From Micromonospora radicis (GTDB lineage Bacteria > Actinomycetota > Actinomycetes > Mycobacteriales > Micromonosporaceae): a DNA stretch of 64,000 nucleotides. The translations under genes were made by a program, and so were the position numbers. The notes under the pieces were generated by a model, which saw only the letters and a list, made by a program, of their open reading frames with translations, was not told where the DNA came from and searched no databases. Below are positions 1 to 8,704 of the stretch, one piece after another (position 1 is the stretch's first letter; each line of letters opens with the position of its first letter). The stretch covers positions 124,001 to 188,000 of the forward strand of contig NZ_QXEC01000005.1 in assembly GCF_003583405.1 (NCBI RefSeq), given 5' to 3'.

Positions 1-2048
1 ATGGCGTCGCGGTCGACACGGTCGGCGGAGTTGATCAGCCAGTTGCGGCGCGGCTCGACCTTCTCCCCCATCAGCAGGTCGAGGATCCGCTCGGCGGCCT
101 CGACGTCGTCGAGGGTGATCCGGCGCACCGCGCGGGTCGCCGGGTTCATGGTGGTGTCCCACAACTCGTCGGCGTCCATCTCGCCGAGCCCCTTGAACCG
201 GGGAATCGGGGTGACGATCTGCTTGCCGGCCTGCTCGAACTTGCGGACCGTCGCCTCCATCTCCACCTGCGTGTAGGTGTAGACGGTCTGCGGGTTGCGC
301 CCCTTGGTGGTGATCTTGTGCAGGGGCGGCATCGCGGCGTAGAGCCGACCGGCCTCGATCAGCGGACGCATGTAGCGGGCGAAGAGGGTGATCAGCAGCG
401 TCCGGATGTGCGCGCCGTCGACATCGGCGTCAGCCATGATGAGTACGCGGCCGTACCGCATCGCGGAGAGATCGAACGTACGCCCCGAGCCGGCCCCCAG
501 CACCTGCACGATCGCCGCGCACTCGGCATTGTCCAGCACCTGCTGAAGGTTGGCCTTCTGCACGTTGAGGATCTTGCCTCGAATCGGGAGAAGCGCCTGG
601 TACTCGGCAGACCGGGCGAGTCGCCCGGTGCCCAGGGCGCTGTCCCCCTCCACGATGAACAGCTCACTCCTGTCGATGCCAGAGGCGCGGCAGTCGACCA
701 GTTTGGCCGGCATGGCGGCGCCTTCGAGGGCGGTCTTGCGCCGTGCGGCGTCCTTCTGCTGCTTCTGGGTGAGCCGGACCCGGGCGGCGTCGACGATCTT
801 CTGGAGGATGGTCCGCGCCTCGGTCTTGGTTTTCCGGTCGTCCAGCCAGGACTTGAGGTGCTGCTCGACCAGGCCCTGCACGACCTTGGTGACCCCGGCG
901 GTGGAGAGTTCGTCCTTGGTCTGCGAGGTGAACTGCGGTTCGGGCACCCGGACGTGCACCACCGCGGTCATGCCCTCCAGGACGTCGTCCAGGGTGGGCG
1001 CGTCCTCCTTGGCCTTGAGCAGGCCGCGGGTGTTGCGTACGGCGTCGGCCATGGTGCGGGCCAGGGCCCGCTCGAAGCCCTTGCGGTGGGTGCCGCCGTG
1101 CGCGTTGCGGATGGTGTTGGTGAAGCACTCGACGGTGCGCTCGTAGCCGGTGCCCCAGCGGAAGGCCACCTCGATCTCGGCGCGCCGCTGCACGTTGGAC
1201 TGCATCACGCCGTTGGCGTCGGCGGCGTTCTCCCGGTAGGTGCCCTCGCCGGTGACCAGTAGCGTGCCGGAGACCGGTCGGTCGCCGGAGGGGGCGAGGA
1301 ACTCCACCATGTCGGTGAGCCCGTCGGGATAGTGGAACTGCTCCTCGGTCGGTTCCTCGGCGGTGCGGTCGCGCAGGGTGTAGCTGACCCCGGGCACCAG
1401 GAAGGCGGTGTTGCGCAGCTTGGCGCGTACGGCGTCGTGGTCGAGCGTGGCGCCGGTTTCGAAGTAGCGGGGGTCGTACCAGTAGCGAATCGAGGTGCCG
1501 GTGCGCTGGCCGCGCTTCATCGCGCCGACGACCTGCAGGCCGGGGCCGGGGGTGAACGGGGCGTCCGGTCCGTCGCCGTCGAAGATGCCGGGTGCGCCGT
1601 GCCGGAACGACATGGTGTGCACCTTGCCGCCCCGGCGGACGGTGACGTCGAAGCGGCGGGAGAGTGCGTTGACCGCCGAGGCGCCGACGCCGTGCAGGCC
1701 GCCGGAGGTCTTGTAGCCGGAGCCGCCGAACTTGCCGCCGGCGTGCAGGCGGGTGAGCACGAGTTCGACGCCGGAGATGCCGGAGCGGGCGTGCACGTCG
1801 GTGGGGATGCCCCGGCCGTCGTCGTCGACCTGCACCGAGCCGTCGGCGTGCAGGGTGACCTCGATCTTCTTGGCGTGGCCGGCGACGCCCTCGTCGGTGG
1901 AGTTGTCGAGGATCTCGTTGACGAGGTGACCCACGCCACGGCTGTCGGTGGAGCCGATGTACATGCCGGGCCGTTTGCGGACGGCGTCCAGCCCCTCGAG
2001 GTGCGTGAGGTCGTCGGCCCCGTACAGGGTCTCAGGCTCTGCGGTCAA
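1..2048 (-). CDS. Type IIA DNA topoisomerase subunit B (ParE/GyrB-type), 3' end off left edge
   Basis: ATPase and TOPRIM subunit of a type IIA topoisomerase, which pairs with a GyrA/ParC-type subunit to pass duplex DNA at the cost of ATP. On the minus strand the protein shows the GHKL ATPase motifs (RPGMYIGSTDSRG, EILDNSTDE, DGRGIP, GGLHGVGASAVNALS), then TOPRIM motifs EGDSALG and DADVDGAHI, and the C-terminal RFKGLGEMD block. About 683 residues are visible and only the last few are missing. The compact length without long insertions fits the second, ParE-like B subunit that actinomycetes carry besides GyrB. No ATG fits: the first in-frame start is a TTG at 2048, preceded by GGGAG with 9-nt spacing, giving a protein that begins M-T-A-E-P-E-T-L-Y-G. 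ParE rather than GyrB is inference. Confidence 0.93.
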   Translation of the reverse strand, partial: MTAEPETLYGADDLTHLEGLDAVRKRPGMYIGSTDSRGVGHLVNEILDNSTDEGVAGHAKKIEVTLHADGSVQVDDDGRGIPTDVHARSGISGVELVLTRLHAGGKFGGSGYKTSGGLHGVGASAVNALSRRFDVTVRRGGKVHTMSFRHGAPGIFDGDGPDAPFTPGPGLQVVGAMKRGQRTGTSIRYWYDPRYFETGATLDHDAVRAKLRNTAFLVPGVSYTLRDRTAEEPTEEQFHYPDGLTDMVEFLAPSGDRPVSGTLLVTGEGTYRENAADANGVMQSNVQRRAEIEVAFRWGTGYERTVECFTNTIRNAHGGTHRKGFERALARTMADAVRNTRGLLKAKEDAPTLDDVLEGMTAVVHVRVPEPQFTSQTKDELSTAGVTKVVQGLVEQHLKSWLDDRKTKTEARTILQKIVDAARVRLTQKQQKDAARRKTALEGAAMPAKLVDCRASGIDRSELFIVEGDSALGTGRLARSAEYQALLPIRGKILNVQKANLQQVLDNAECAAIVQVLGAGSGRTFDLSAMRYGRVLIMADADVDGAHIRTLLITLFARYMRPLIEAGRLYAAMPPLHKITTKGRNPQTVYTYTQVEMEATVRKFEQAGKQIVTPIPRFKGLGEMDADELWDTTMNPATRAVRRITLDDVEAAERILDLLMGEKVEPRRNWLINSADRVDRDA

Positions 2049-2372
2049 CTGGTCGTACTCCCGGTCTCGGCGATGTGCTGCTCCGCACCGTCGGCGGTCG
2101 GCCCCGGCATGGGCACGGCCGCAGCGAGCGTAGCCGTACGCCCCGACACGTGATGCGGACACCCGTTCGGCGCGCCGTGGGCGGTCGCTGCTGGTGGACC
2201 TGCCGGGGGCAACGCCCCGGTGTCCGGCCTTATGCCCGGTGGGTGGCGGCCCGCGGGGTTCGGGGTGTGGATTTAACACCCTTCTGACCCACGTATCACA
2301 TGCGTTTCCCCCTGTTGACGTGCGTCACACCTGCGTGATGTCATCACACCTCAGAGGATCTTTCATATTTCT
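2049..2372. promoter_or_regulatory. Divergent intergenic region with repeated TCACA boxes and a palindrome
   Basis: 324 bp between the leftward topoisomerase gene and the rightward SGNH hydrolase, with no gene. Its right half is much less GC-rich than the coding DNA. It contains three direct TCACA boxes (2296-2300, 2325-2329, 2344-2348) and a perfect 6-1-6 inverted repeat, GTGATG-T-CATCAC, at 2335-2347. A TTGACG hexamer at 2315-2320 could be a -35 element for the hydrolase, but I do not see a convincing -10. AGAGGA at about 2353 is the only SD-like string before the ATG at 2373. Assignment to a particular regulator is not possible from the sequence. Confidence 0.5.
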
Positions 2373-3647
2373 ATGAACGGATGGGATGCCGTGTCCGGGT
2401 TACGTCGTACCGCCGCCGCGTTGGCCCTGGCCGTCGCCGCGGCGACCCTCTCCACCACCGTGCCGAGCGCACCAGCGGGGGCGGCGCTGCCCACCGCGGC
2501 GGTCGCCCTCGGTGACAGCTTCATCAGCGGCGAGGGCGCCGGGGCGTACCAACCGGTGGCCGACGCCGCCGGGGCGGCGCAGGGCTTCCCGGGCTGGACC
2601 GCGCCGAACAGCAACGCCTTCTTCTGCCACCGCTCGGCCAACGCCTCGCTGCACCGGGCGACACTCCCCGGCATCCAGGACCGGTTCAACCTGGCCTGCT
2701 CCGGCGGCCAACCGCACGACATCGCCGCCGCCTCGTCCGCGCGGGCCAACGGCCGGCAGGTCGCCGCCCAGTTGGACCAGCTGCGCGCGGTGGCCCGGAC
2801 CCACGACATCGACCTGGTGCTGGTCGGCCTGGGTTCCAACAACAGCTCGTTCACCTTCGGCGGGGTCGCCGAGAAGTGCGCCAACCGGTTCATCGCCGAC
2901 GCCTGGACCGGCTGGTGGGAGTTCTGGGCGTACCTGAACGGTCCGGTGGAGCAGAAGCCGTGCAGCGACGCCGACCTGGCCACCGCCGCGCAGATCAGCG
3001 CCGCGACCGCCGAGACCACGGCGGCGGTACGCCAGATCCTGACCACGCTGCGCGAGGTGGACGCCGACGGCCAGCACCGGGTGGTGTTGCAGGACTACAC
3101 CAACCCGCTGCCGCTGGAGTTGGCGGCGCCGTACCACTCGGAGGACAGCCGCGACGACACCCGGGACAAGTTCCGCGCCCTCGGTGCCGAACGGTACGCG
3201 GCCGGCTGCCCGATCCACCGGGCCAGCCTCGCCCCCGGCCACCGGTTCTCCCAGGGGCTCGGCACCATCGTGCGGTCGACCCGGGACAGCCTGGCCGCCG
3301 AGTTCCCCGGCGCCGACCTGGTCTACCTGAACGTGCAACGGGCCTTCGACGGTGCCCGGCTCTGCGAGAACTCCGACAGCCCGACCGGCACCCTGGCCAC
3401 CCCGATCCGGCTGATGGACAACCCGCCCAACGGCACCTTCGTGACCAGCCTGTCGGGTAAGGACAAGATCGCCATCCAGCGGATCGCGAACACCTGCGTG
3501 AGCTACTTCCAGACCTGCCAGGAGTCGTGGCACCCGAACGCGGCCGGACACCAGGTGCTCGGCCAGTGCCTGTCCGGCGCCGCCGGCACCGCCGCCCGTT
3601 CGGTGGCCTGCGTACGCGCTTCGAACGGCGCCATCAGCGTCTCCTGA
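2373..3647 (+). CDS. Secreted SGNH/GDSL-family hydrolase (esterase/lipase type)
   Basis: Predicted exported serine ester hydrolase, 424 residues. The N-terminus has basic residues followed by an Ala/Leu/Val-rich segment and a small-residue cleavage region near residue 35, a typical signal peptide. Block I is GDSFISGEGAG with the nucleophile at about Ser49, block III is VGLGSNN, and block V is SWHPNAAGH with His near 387. The residue three before that His is Glu rather than the usual Asp. The SWHPN form is also found in the Streptomyces scabies esterase, which works with a Ser-His dyad, so a dyad is possible here. Six or more Cys residues suggest disulfides, as in secreted actinomycete lipases. 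An alternative GTG start at 2391 would keep the signal peptide. Substrate unknown. Confidence 0.85.
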   Translation: MNGWDAVSGLRRTAAALALAVAAATLSTTVPSAPAGAALPTAAVALGDSFISGEGAGAYQPVADAAGAAQGFPGWTAPNSNAFFCHRSANASLHRATLPGIQDRFNLACSGGQPHDIAAASSARANGRQVAAQLDQLRAVARTHDIDLVLVGLGSNNSSFTFGGVAEKCANRFIADAWTGWWEFWAYLNGPVEQKPCSDADLATAAQISAATAETTAAVRQILTTLREVDADGQHRVVLQDYTNPLPLELAAPYHSEDSRDDTRDKFRALGAERYAAGCPIHRASLAPGHRFSQGLGTIVRSTRDSLAAEFPGADLVYLNVQRAFDGARLCENSDSPTGTLATPIRLMDNPPNGTFVTSLSGKDKIAIQRIANTCVSYFQTCQESWHPNAAGHQVLGQCLSGAAGTAARSVACVRASNGAISVS

Positions 3648-3665
3648 CCTCCGACGCGCACCGCC

Positions 3666-3700
3666 GCGGCGCCCGATCCCGGTAGCGGGTCGGGCGCCGC
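3666..3700 (+). terminator. GC hairpin after the SGNH hydrolase
   Basis: An 11-bp perfect inverted repeat (3666-3676 with 3690-3700) encloses a 13-nt loop that can pair further. It lies 18 bp beyond the hydrolase stop codon and before the next gene. There is no U-tract, as is common for actinomycete terminators, so function is inferred from position. Confidence 0.55.
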
Positions 3701-3754
3701 CGACCGTCCGGGGCCGCACCCGGCCGCATCCCTACCCACCGGTAACCTGTCCGG

Positions 3755-4618
3755 GTGAGTGCGACGGTGGAATACGTGCAGGACTTCGTCCAGGTCGACG
3801 ACGCCCGCCTCGGCATCCAGGTCTACCCGGAGCCGGAGGGCTCGGTGCGGGCCCCGGTGGTGCTGGTCGTGCCGGCGATGGGCGTCCGAGCCCGGTACTA
3901 CCGTCCGCTGGCCGCCGCGCTCCGCGCCGCCGGGCTGGCCGTGGTGGTGGCCGACCTGCGGGGCACCGGCGAGAGCACGCCCCGGCCGAGCCGGGCCTGC
4001 CGGTACGGCTACGCCGAACTGGCCGCCGACATCGGCGCGGTACGGGCGGCGCTCAAGGACCGGCTCGACGGGCGGCGCACCCTGCTGCTGGGGCACTCCC
4101 TCGGCGGGCAGGCCGCCGTGCTGCACCTGGCCCTGCACGGCGGCCACGAGGTCGACGGGCTGGCGCTGGTGGCCGTCGGCATCCCGCACTGGCGTGACTT
4201 CGCCGCGCCCCGGCGCTACGGGGTCCTGCCGTACACCCAGGGCATCGCCGCCACGGCCCGGCTGCTCGGGGTCTGGCCGGGGTGGGGCTTCGGCGGCCGG
4301 CAGGCGCACGGGGTGATCCGCGACTGGGCGTACACCGCCCGGACCGGCCGGTTCCCGCAGCTGGGTGGGGTGGACGTCGAGGCCGCGGTACGACGGATCA
4401 GCACACCGGTGCTGGCGGTCAGCGTCGACGGCGACCAGTACACCCCGCACCCGACGCTGGACCGGCTCTGCGCCAAGCTCACCGCGGCCCCGGTGGTACG
4501 CGAGCGGCAGGCCCCGGCCGACGGCACCGCGCTCGACCACTTCACCTGGGTACGGCACGCCGCCGGGCCGCTGGCCGCGCGGATCGCCGAGTTCGCCGCC
4601 ACCCTGCCCCCGCGCTGA
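3755..4618 (+). CDS. Alpha/beta-fold hydrolase
   Basis: Cytosolic alpha/beta hydrolase of 287 residues from a GTG start. The nucleophile elbow is GHSLGG with Ser115. An Asp in the segment SVDGDQYTP (about Asp227) and a late His in ALDHFTWV (about His262) complete a plausible catalytic triad. The oxyanion-strand region reads VLVVPAMGV and is followed by ADLRGTGES, typical of serine-hydrolase/S33-like folds acting on small esters or acyl substrates. There is no signal peptide or membrane segment. It stands alone between an exported hydrolase and a small membrane protein, so context does not name a substrate. Confidence 0.85.
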   Translation: MSATVEYVQDFVQVDDARLGIQVYPEPEGSVRAPVVLVVPAMGVRARYYRPLAAALRAAGLAVVVADLRGTGESTPRPSRACRYGYAELAADIGAVRAALKDRLDGRRTLLLGHSLGGQAAVLHLALHGGHEVDGLALVAVGIPHWRDFAAPRRYGVLPYTQGIAATARLLGVWPGWGFGGRQAHGVIRDWAYTARTGRFPQLGGVDVEAAVRRISTPVLAVSVDGDQYTPHPTLDRLCAKLTAAPVVRERQAPADGTALDHFTWVRHAAGPLAARIAEFAATLPPR

Positions 4619-4688
4619 TCCGGTCCCGCGATTAGCGCCGCGCATCGGGGGTAAGCCGCAGCGCTCGATACGGCGGAGGGGGACCGAC

Positions 4689-5339
4689 ATGTCTGACAGT
4701 CACACCGCACTGCGTTCCATGCACGACCTGGGCCTGGCGGCCTGGTTCGGCGGCTCCCTGATGGGAGCCTTCGGCGTCAACGGCGCCGCGGCCCGGGTCA
4801 GTGACTCGACCCAGCGGCTTCCGGTGGCCTCGGCCGGTTGGTCCCGGTGGACCCCGGTCAACGCGGCGGCGATCGGCGCACACCTCGCAGGCGCGGTCGG
4901 TGAGCTGGTGACCGAGAGCCCGCGGATGATCGCCCAGAAGGGCGTGGGCCGGGCGAGCACCGTGAAGACGGCGCTGACCCTGGGCGCCCTCGCGGTGACC
5001 GGGTACAGCCGGCTGCTCGGTATGCGCCTGGACAAGGCGGGCGGGCCGTCCGTACGGGGCGCCACCGAACCGAACCCGCAGACCCCGGCGAAGGTGGCCG
5101 CCAGCCAGCGGCAGCTGAAGATGCTCCAGTGGACGATCCCGGCACTGACCGGGGCGCTGATCGTGGTCACCGCGTACATGGGTGAGCAGCAGAAGCCCGG
5201 TCAGGTGTTGCGCGGCATGTTCGGTCGGGCCACCGGCCTGATGCACGCGTCGAAGTCCATGGGCAAGGGCATCGGGATGATGCACCTGTCGAAGTCGATG
5301 GGCAACGGTGCCCGCCGGATGGCGATGTCGGGCCGCTGA
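4689..5339 (+). CDS. Conserved membrane-associated protein of unknown function
   Basis: 216 residues, not assigned to a named family. The ATG at 4689 follows a strong GGAGGGGG ribosome site about 7 nt upstream. The protein has moderately hydrophobic stretches near residues 14-32 (GLAAWFGGSLMGAFGV), 95-110 (TALTLGALAVTGY) and 145-165 (IPALTGALIVVTAYM), consistent with a small integral or peripheral membrane protein. The C-terminal 40 residues contain a near-duplicate, MH-(A/L)-SKSMG-(K/N)-G, in a basic Met-rich tail. It is followed 62 bp later by the acidic disordered protein at 5402 and may be co-transcribed with it. Function unknown. Confidence 0.7.
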   Translation: MSDSHTALRSMHDLGLAAWFGGSLMGAFGVNGAAARVSDSTQRLPVASAGWSRWTPVNAAAIGAHLAGAVGELVTESPRMIAQKGVGRASTVKTALTLGALAVTGYSRLLGMRLDKAGGPSVRGATEPNPQTPAKVAASQRQLKMLQWTIPALTGALIVVTAYMGEQQKPGQVLRGMFGRATGLMHASKSMGKGIGMMHLSKSMGNGARRMAMSGR

Positions 5340-5401
5340 GGCCGGACGGCAGCACCCCGACCGCCGGCTTGCGTACCGACGCACCGACCAGCGAGGTGGC
5401 C

Positions 5402-5779
5402 ATGAGCGACAGCGACAGGCAGGAACGGGGGCCCGAGGGCGTCGCGCCCTGGGGCACCACGGACGGGTTCGACGCCGATCCGCCCTGGGGGGTGGGCGCG
5501 GACTCGCCGATGAACGAGGGCAGTGAGGAGACCGCCGTACCCGGGGGGCGGCGCGGTGAGCGGCGCGCGGGACAACAGCCGGCGGAGCATCCGGACGCCG
5601 GGCGGCACGGGTTCGGGTCGGTCGAGCCGACCCGGACACCGGCCGCCGGGCCCGGCGCGCCACCGGACCCGGCACCGGCGCGGCGTCCGTTCCCCGACGA
5701 CGTGGCCGGCGAGGATCTGCCGGACAACTCGCTCGAGGAGACGACCGGGATGCACCCGGAGGGGATCACCCGGGGCTGA
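5402..5779 (+). CDS. Small, probably disordered hypothetical protein
   Basis: 125 residues, very rich in Gly, Pro, Glu, Asp, Ala and Arg with almost no hydrophobic clusters, so largely disordered. I recognise no domain. The ATG at 5402 follows GAGGTGG, and coding bias (third-position GC) supports a real gene. An upstream TTG at 5369 would add 11 residues but has a weaker ribosome site. It lies downstream of the small membrane protein at 4689 on the same strand. Confidence 0.55.
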   Translation: MSDSDRQERGPEGVAPWGTTDGFDADPPWGVGADSPMNEGSEETAVPGGRRGERRAGQQPAEHPDAGRHGFGSVEPTRTPAAGPGAPPDPAPARRPFPDDVAGEDLPDNSLEETTGMHPEGITRG

Positions 5780-5828
5780 GTCGCCGACCCGGCGGCGGGC
5801 CGTGCCCGGCGGGGGTCCCGCCGCCGAG

Positions 5829-6710
5829 TCAGGACGGCACCGGCACCGTGAGCAGCCCGGCCAGCTTCTCCGCGTCCCGTTGTGCCTGACCGGCGCAGCA
5901 GTTGTTGAACAGCACGTGCAGTTCGTCGGCCTGCTCGGCGAGTTCGGTCAGCAGCTGCGCCCAGCAGCGCAGTTCCCGGTCGGCGTAGGCGTAGCGGAAC
6001 CGATCTTCCTTGCTTCCGCCGTCCCAGTCGGCGCTGTGCCCGTGCATCCGCACCATCGCCAGGTCCGCGGTGGCCACCAGGATCGGTGGCACCGACTCGG
6101 CATGGTCCTGCGGCATGTCCACGCCGCAGTTGGTCAGCTCGTGCGCGCGCAGGAAGGCCAGCGTCTCCACCGCCGCCGGACCGTCGAACCAGGACCCGTG
6201 ACGCAGCTCGACGGCGACCCGCGCGGGCCGGCAGCGGTCGGCCAGCTCCGCGATCCGCCGCCGGGCCGCGTCGCCGCGGGCCAGCCAGGGCGGAAACTGC
6301 AACAACACCGCGCCGAGCCGGTCGGCCGCCGCGACCGGGGCCAGCGCCGCGTGGAACCGGCGCCACAGTTCGTCGTACGCCGGCCGCGGCAGGTCACGGC
6401 GTCGGATCCGGTCCGACCCGCCGGTGGGGCGCAGGTCGGCGGGGAGGGTCGCCACCGGGGTCGGGTGGCCGGTGAAGAGGCTGAACGCCTTGACGTTGAA
6501 GGTGAAGCCGTCCGGGGTGGCGTCGACCCAGCCCTGCGTCGTCTCGGGGGCCGGTATCGCGTGGTACGACGTGTCCACCTCGACCAGCCCGAACCGGCCG
6601 GCGTAGTAGCCCAGCCGCCCGGCCGGGGTGTTCACCTCACGCGGGTACCAGCCGGAGCGCAGCAGCGTCCGGTCGGCCCACGAGCACGTGCCCACCTTGA
6701 TGACACTCAT
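5829..6710 (-). CDS. DUF72 (YecE-like) family protein
   Basis: 293 residues. The sequence starts IKVGTCSWADRTLL and continues with GWYP, LGYYAGRFGLVEVDTSYHA, FTFNVKAF, LLQFPPWLARG, VELRHGSWF and the C-terminal LHVLFNNCCAGQAQRDA. This order is the hallmark of the DUF72 TIM-barrel family (E. coli YecE), whose activity is not established. No signal peptide. The ATG at 6710 was chosen because the family begins directly with the strand containing VGTCSW; in-frame upstream starts would add unrelated sequence. It is transcribed away from the alcohol dehydrogenase at 6909. Confidence 0.9.
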   Translation of the reverse strand: MSVIKVGTCSWADRTLLRSGWYPREVNTPAGRLGYYAGRFGLVEVDTSYHAIPAPETTQGWVDATPDGFTFNVKAFSLFTGHPTPVATLPADLRPTGGSDRIRRRDLPRPAYDELWRRFHAALAPVAAADRLGAVLLQFPPWLARGDAARRRIAELADRCRPARVAVELRHGSWFDGPAAVETLAFLRAHELTNCGVDMPQDHAESVPPILVATADLAMVRMHGHSADWDGGSKEDRFRYAYADRELRCWAQLLTELAEQADELHVLFNNCCAGQAQRDAEKLAGLLTVPVPS

Positions 6711-6908
6711 GTAGTTAAGTGCACCGCCGCCGGTCCGGATCGGCAACCGCTGGGCGGTGCCGGGCCGGGTCCGGCAGGTGGCGCCGGGCCCCGGCGGGCG
6801 GCAGCGGGTCCAGGGCGGGTGGCGGCGCCGCGCGGCCGGGGTCGGGTTTGCACCGGTGCTCAGCGGGGACACCGTCCGGCAGGCGACACCAGACCCTGGG
6901 AGGCAAGG

Positions 6909-7955
6909 ATGCGCGCGCTACGGCTGCCCGCCTGGAAGACCGAGCCGGAGCTGGTCGAGGTCGACGAGCCGACTCCCGGCACCGGCCAGGTGGTGGTGAA
7001 GATCGGTGGCGCCGGTGCCTGCCACTCCGACCTGCACCTGATGCACGACTTCGAGGCCGGCGCCGTACCGTGGAATCCGCCGTTCACGCTCGGCCACGAG
7101 AACGCCGGCTGGGTGCACACCATCGGCGCCGGGGTGACCGGGCTGGAGGTGGGCCAGCCGGTGGCCGTGTACGGCCCGTGGGGCTGTGGTGTCTGCGCTC
7201 GCTGCCGGGTCGGTGCCGACAACTACTGCGAGAACCCGGCCGCCGCACCGGTGCCCGGGGGCGGCGGCGGTCTCGGTCTGGACGGTGGTATGGCCGCGTA
7301 CCTGCTGGTGCCGGCCGCCCGGCACCTGGTACCGCTGCCCGAAGGGCTGGACCCGGTCGCCGCGGCGCCGCTGACCGACGCGGGCCTCACCCCGTACCAC
7401 GCGATCCGCCGGTCCTGGTCGAAGTTGCCACCCGGCAGCACCGCCGTGGTGATCGGCGTCGGCGGGCTCGGGCACCTCGGCGTGCAGATCCTCAAGGCCA
7501 CCACCGCGGCCCGGATCATCGCCGTGGACAACCGCGACGAGGCGCTGCGGCTCGCCGAGGAGTACGGTGCCGACCTGACGCTGCGCTCGGGCGAGCGCAC
7601 CGCCGAGGAGATCCGGGCGGCCACCGGCGGTCGGGGCGCCGACCTGGTGCTGGACTTCGTCGGCGTCGACGCCACGCTGCGCACCGGCGCCGCCGCCGCT
7701 CGCACCCTGGGCGATCTGACCATCGTCGGGATCGGCGGCGGCTCACTGTCGGTCGGCTTCTTCTCGGTCCCGTACGAGGTCAGCATCCAGACCACCTACT
7801 GGGGCACCCGGCCCGAACTTGTCGAGGTGCTCGACCTGGGCGCCCGGGGGCTGCTGCGGCCGAAGACCACCACGTTCACGCTGGACAACGCGATGGACGC
7901 GTACCACCGGTTGCAGGACGGCACGCTGGAGGGCCGCGCGGTCATCGTGCCCTGA
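6909..7955 (+). CDS. Zinc-dependent NAD(P) alcohol dehydrogenase (MDR family)
   Basis: 348 residues, a medium-chain dehydrogenase that would oxidise or reduce alcohol/aldehyde substrates in the cytosol. Catalytic-zinc ligands are Cys38 (GACHSDLH) with the GHE motif at His63-Glu64. The four structural-zinc cysteines 93, 96, 99 and 107 are all present in C-x2-C-x2-C-x7-C spacing. The Rossmann nucleotide-binding loop reads GVGGLGHLG, and the Asp in IAVDNRD at the end of the second strand favours NAD(H) over NADP(H). Start ATG 6909 follows GAGGCAAGG. Substrate class cannot be read from the sequence. Confidence 0.92.
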   Translation: MRALRLPAWKTEPELVEVDEPTPGTGQVVVKIGGAGACHSDLHLMHDFEAGAVPWNPPFTLGHENAGWVHTIGAGVTGLEVGQPVAVYGPWGCGVCARCRVGADNYCENPAAAPVPGGGGGLGLDGGMAAYLLVPAARHLVPLPEGLDPVAAAPLTDAGLTPYHAIRRSWSKLPPGSTAVVIGVGGLGHLGVQILKATTAARIIAVDNRDEALRLAEEYGADLTLRSGERTAEEIRAATGGRGADLVLDFVGVDATLRTGAAAARTLGDLTIVGIGGGSLSVGFFSVPYEVSIQTTYWGTRPELVEVLDLGARGLLRPKTTTFTLDNAMDAYHRLQDGTLEGRAVIVP

Positions 7956-7987
7956 GCGAGCCGGGCACGGCCACCTAGAATGATCAC

Positions 7988-8503
7988 GTGGTCGCCGCGT
8001 TGGAGCTGTATCTGGACACCGTCGCCACCCGCCGGATCCGGGTGCTCTGGGACGCTTTGGAGGCCGAGGGCGTGCAGAGCCTGCGGTCGCTGTTGGAGCA
8101 GCGGCACCGGCCCCACGTCTCCCTCGCGGTCGCGCCCCGGTTCGACCCGGAGCAGGTCGCGGCAGCGCTGGCCGGCACCACGGTGGCCGCACCGCTGCGG
8201 CTGTCGTTCCAGCACGCCGGGCAGTTCGTCGGCCGGGTGCTCTGGCTGGGCCCGGCACCCACGGTGGAGTTGCTGGCGCACCACCGGCTCGTCCACGATC
8301 GGCTCACCGCGGCCGGCGTCGGGCTGGCCGAGCACTACCGTCCGGGGTGCTGGGTGCCGCACTGCACGCTGTCCATGCGGGTACCGAACCCGCTGATGGC
8401 CATCGCCGTACGCCGCTGCCTGGAGATGCTTCCGTTGGAGGCCACAGTGGTCGGTGCCGCTCTCACCGACCACGCCCGAGGCATCTCCCACCCGCTGCCC
8501 TAA
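7988..8503 (+). CDS. 2'-5' RNA ligase/phosphoesterase superfamily protein
   Basis: 171 residues from a GTG start. The two HxS/T motifs of the 2H phosphoesterase fold are present: H43-V-S45 in RPHVSLAV and H125-C-T127 in WVPHCTLSM. Members hydrolyse or ligate 2'-5' or cyclic phosphodiester bonds in RNA or small nucleotides; the substrate here is unknown. The length matches single-domain members of the family. It is 32 bp downstream of the alcohol dehydrogenase and may be on the same transcript. Confidence 0.8.
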   Translation: MVAALELYLDTVATRRIRVLWDALEAEGVQSLRSLLEQRHRPHVSLAVAPRFDPEQVAAALAGTTVAAPLRLSFQHAGQFVGRVLWLGPAPTVELLAHHRLVHDRLTAAGVGLAEHYRPGCWVPHCTLSMRVPNPLMAIAVRRCLEMLPLEATVVGAALTDHARGISHPLP

Positions 8504-8576
8504 CCCCCCGCTCCTCCCGCCCCGCCCCTCGCCCCACCCCCACCCCCGCACCAGCGGTCGGCTGGTGTGAACCTCA

Positions 8577-8643
8577 GATCTTGCACTTTCGGTCGCAGAC
8601 TCGCCGCCTTTGCCGCTTTTGTCGCGACAGAAAGTGCAAGATC
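8577..8643. repeat. Long imperfect inverted repeat between convergent genes
   Basis: Arms at 8577-8590 and 8630-8643 are perfect 14-bp complements (GATCTTGCACTTTC and its reverse complement). The pairing extends inward to 20 bp with one mismatch around a 27-nt centre. It sits between the convergent RNA-ligase-like gene and the siderophore-interacting-protein gene in a C-rich, otherwise empty 200-bp spacer. It could act as a bidirectional terminator. The arm is less GC-rich than its surroundings and resembles dispersed intergenic repeats I recall from Micromonosporaceae genomes; that resemblance is from memory. Confidence 0.7.
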
Positions 8644-8704
8644 GCGGGGCCGGGTGAAGGGCGGGGCGGGGGCGGGAGAGTGAGGGGTGGGGTAACGGGG
8701 TGGG

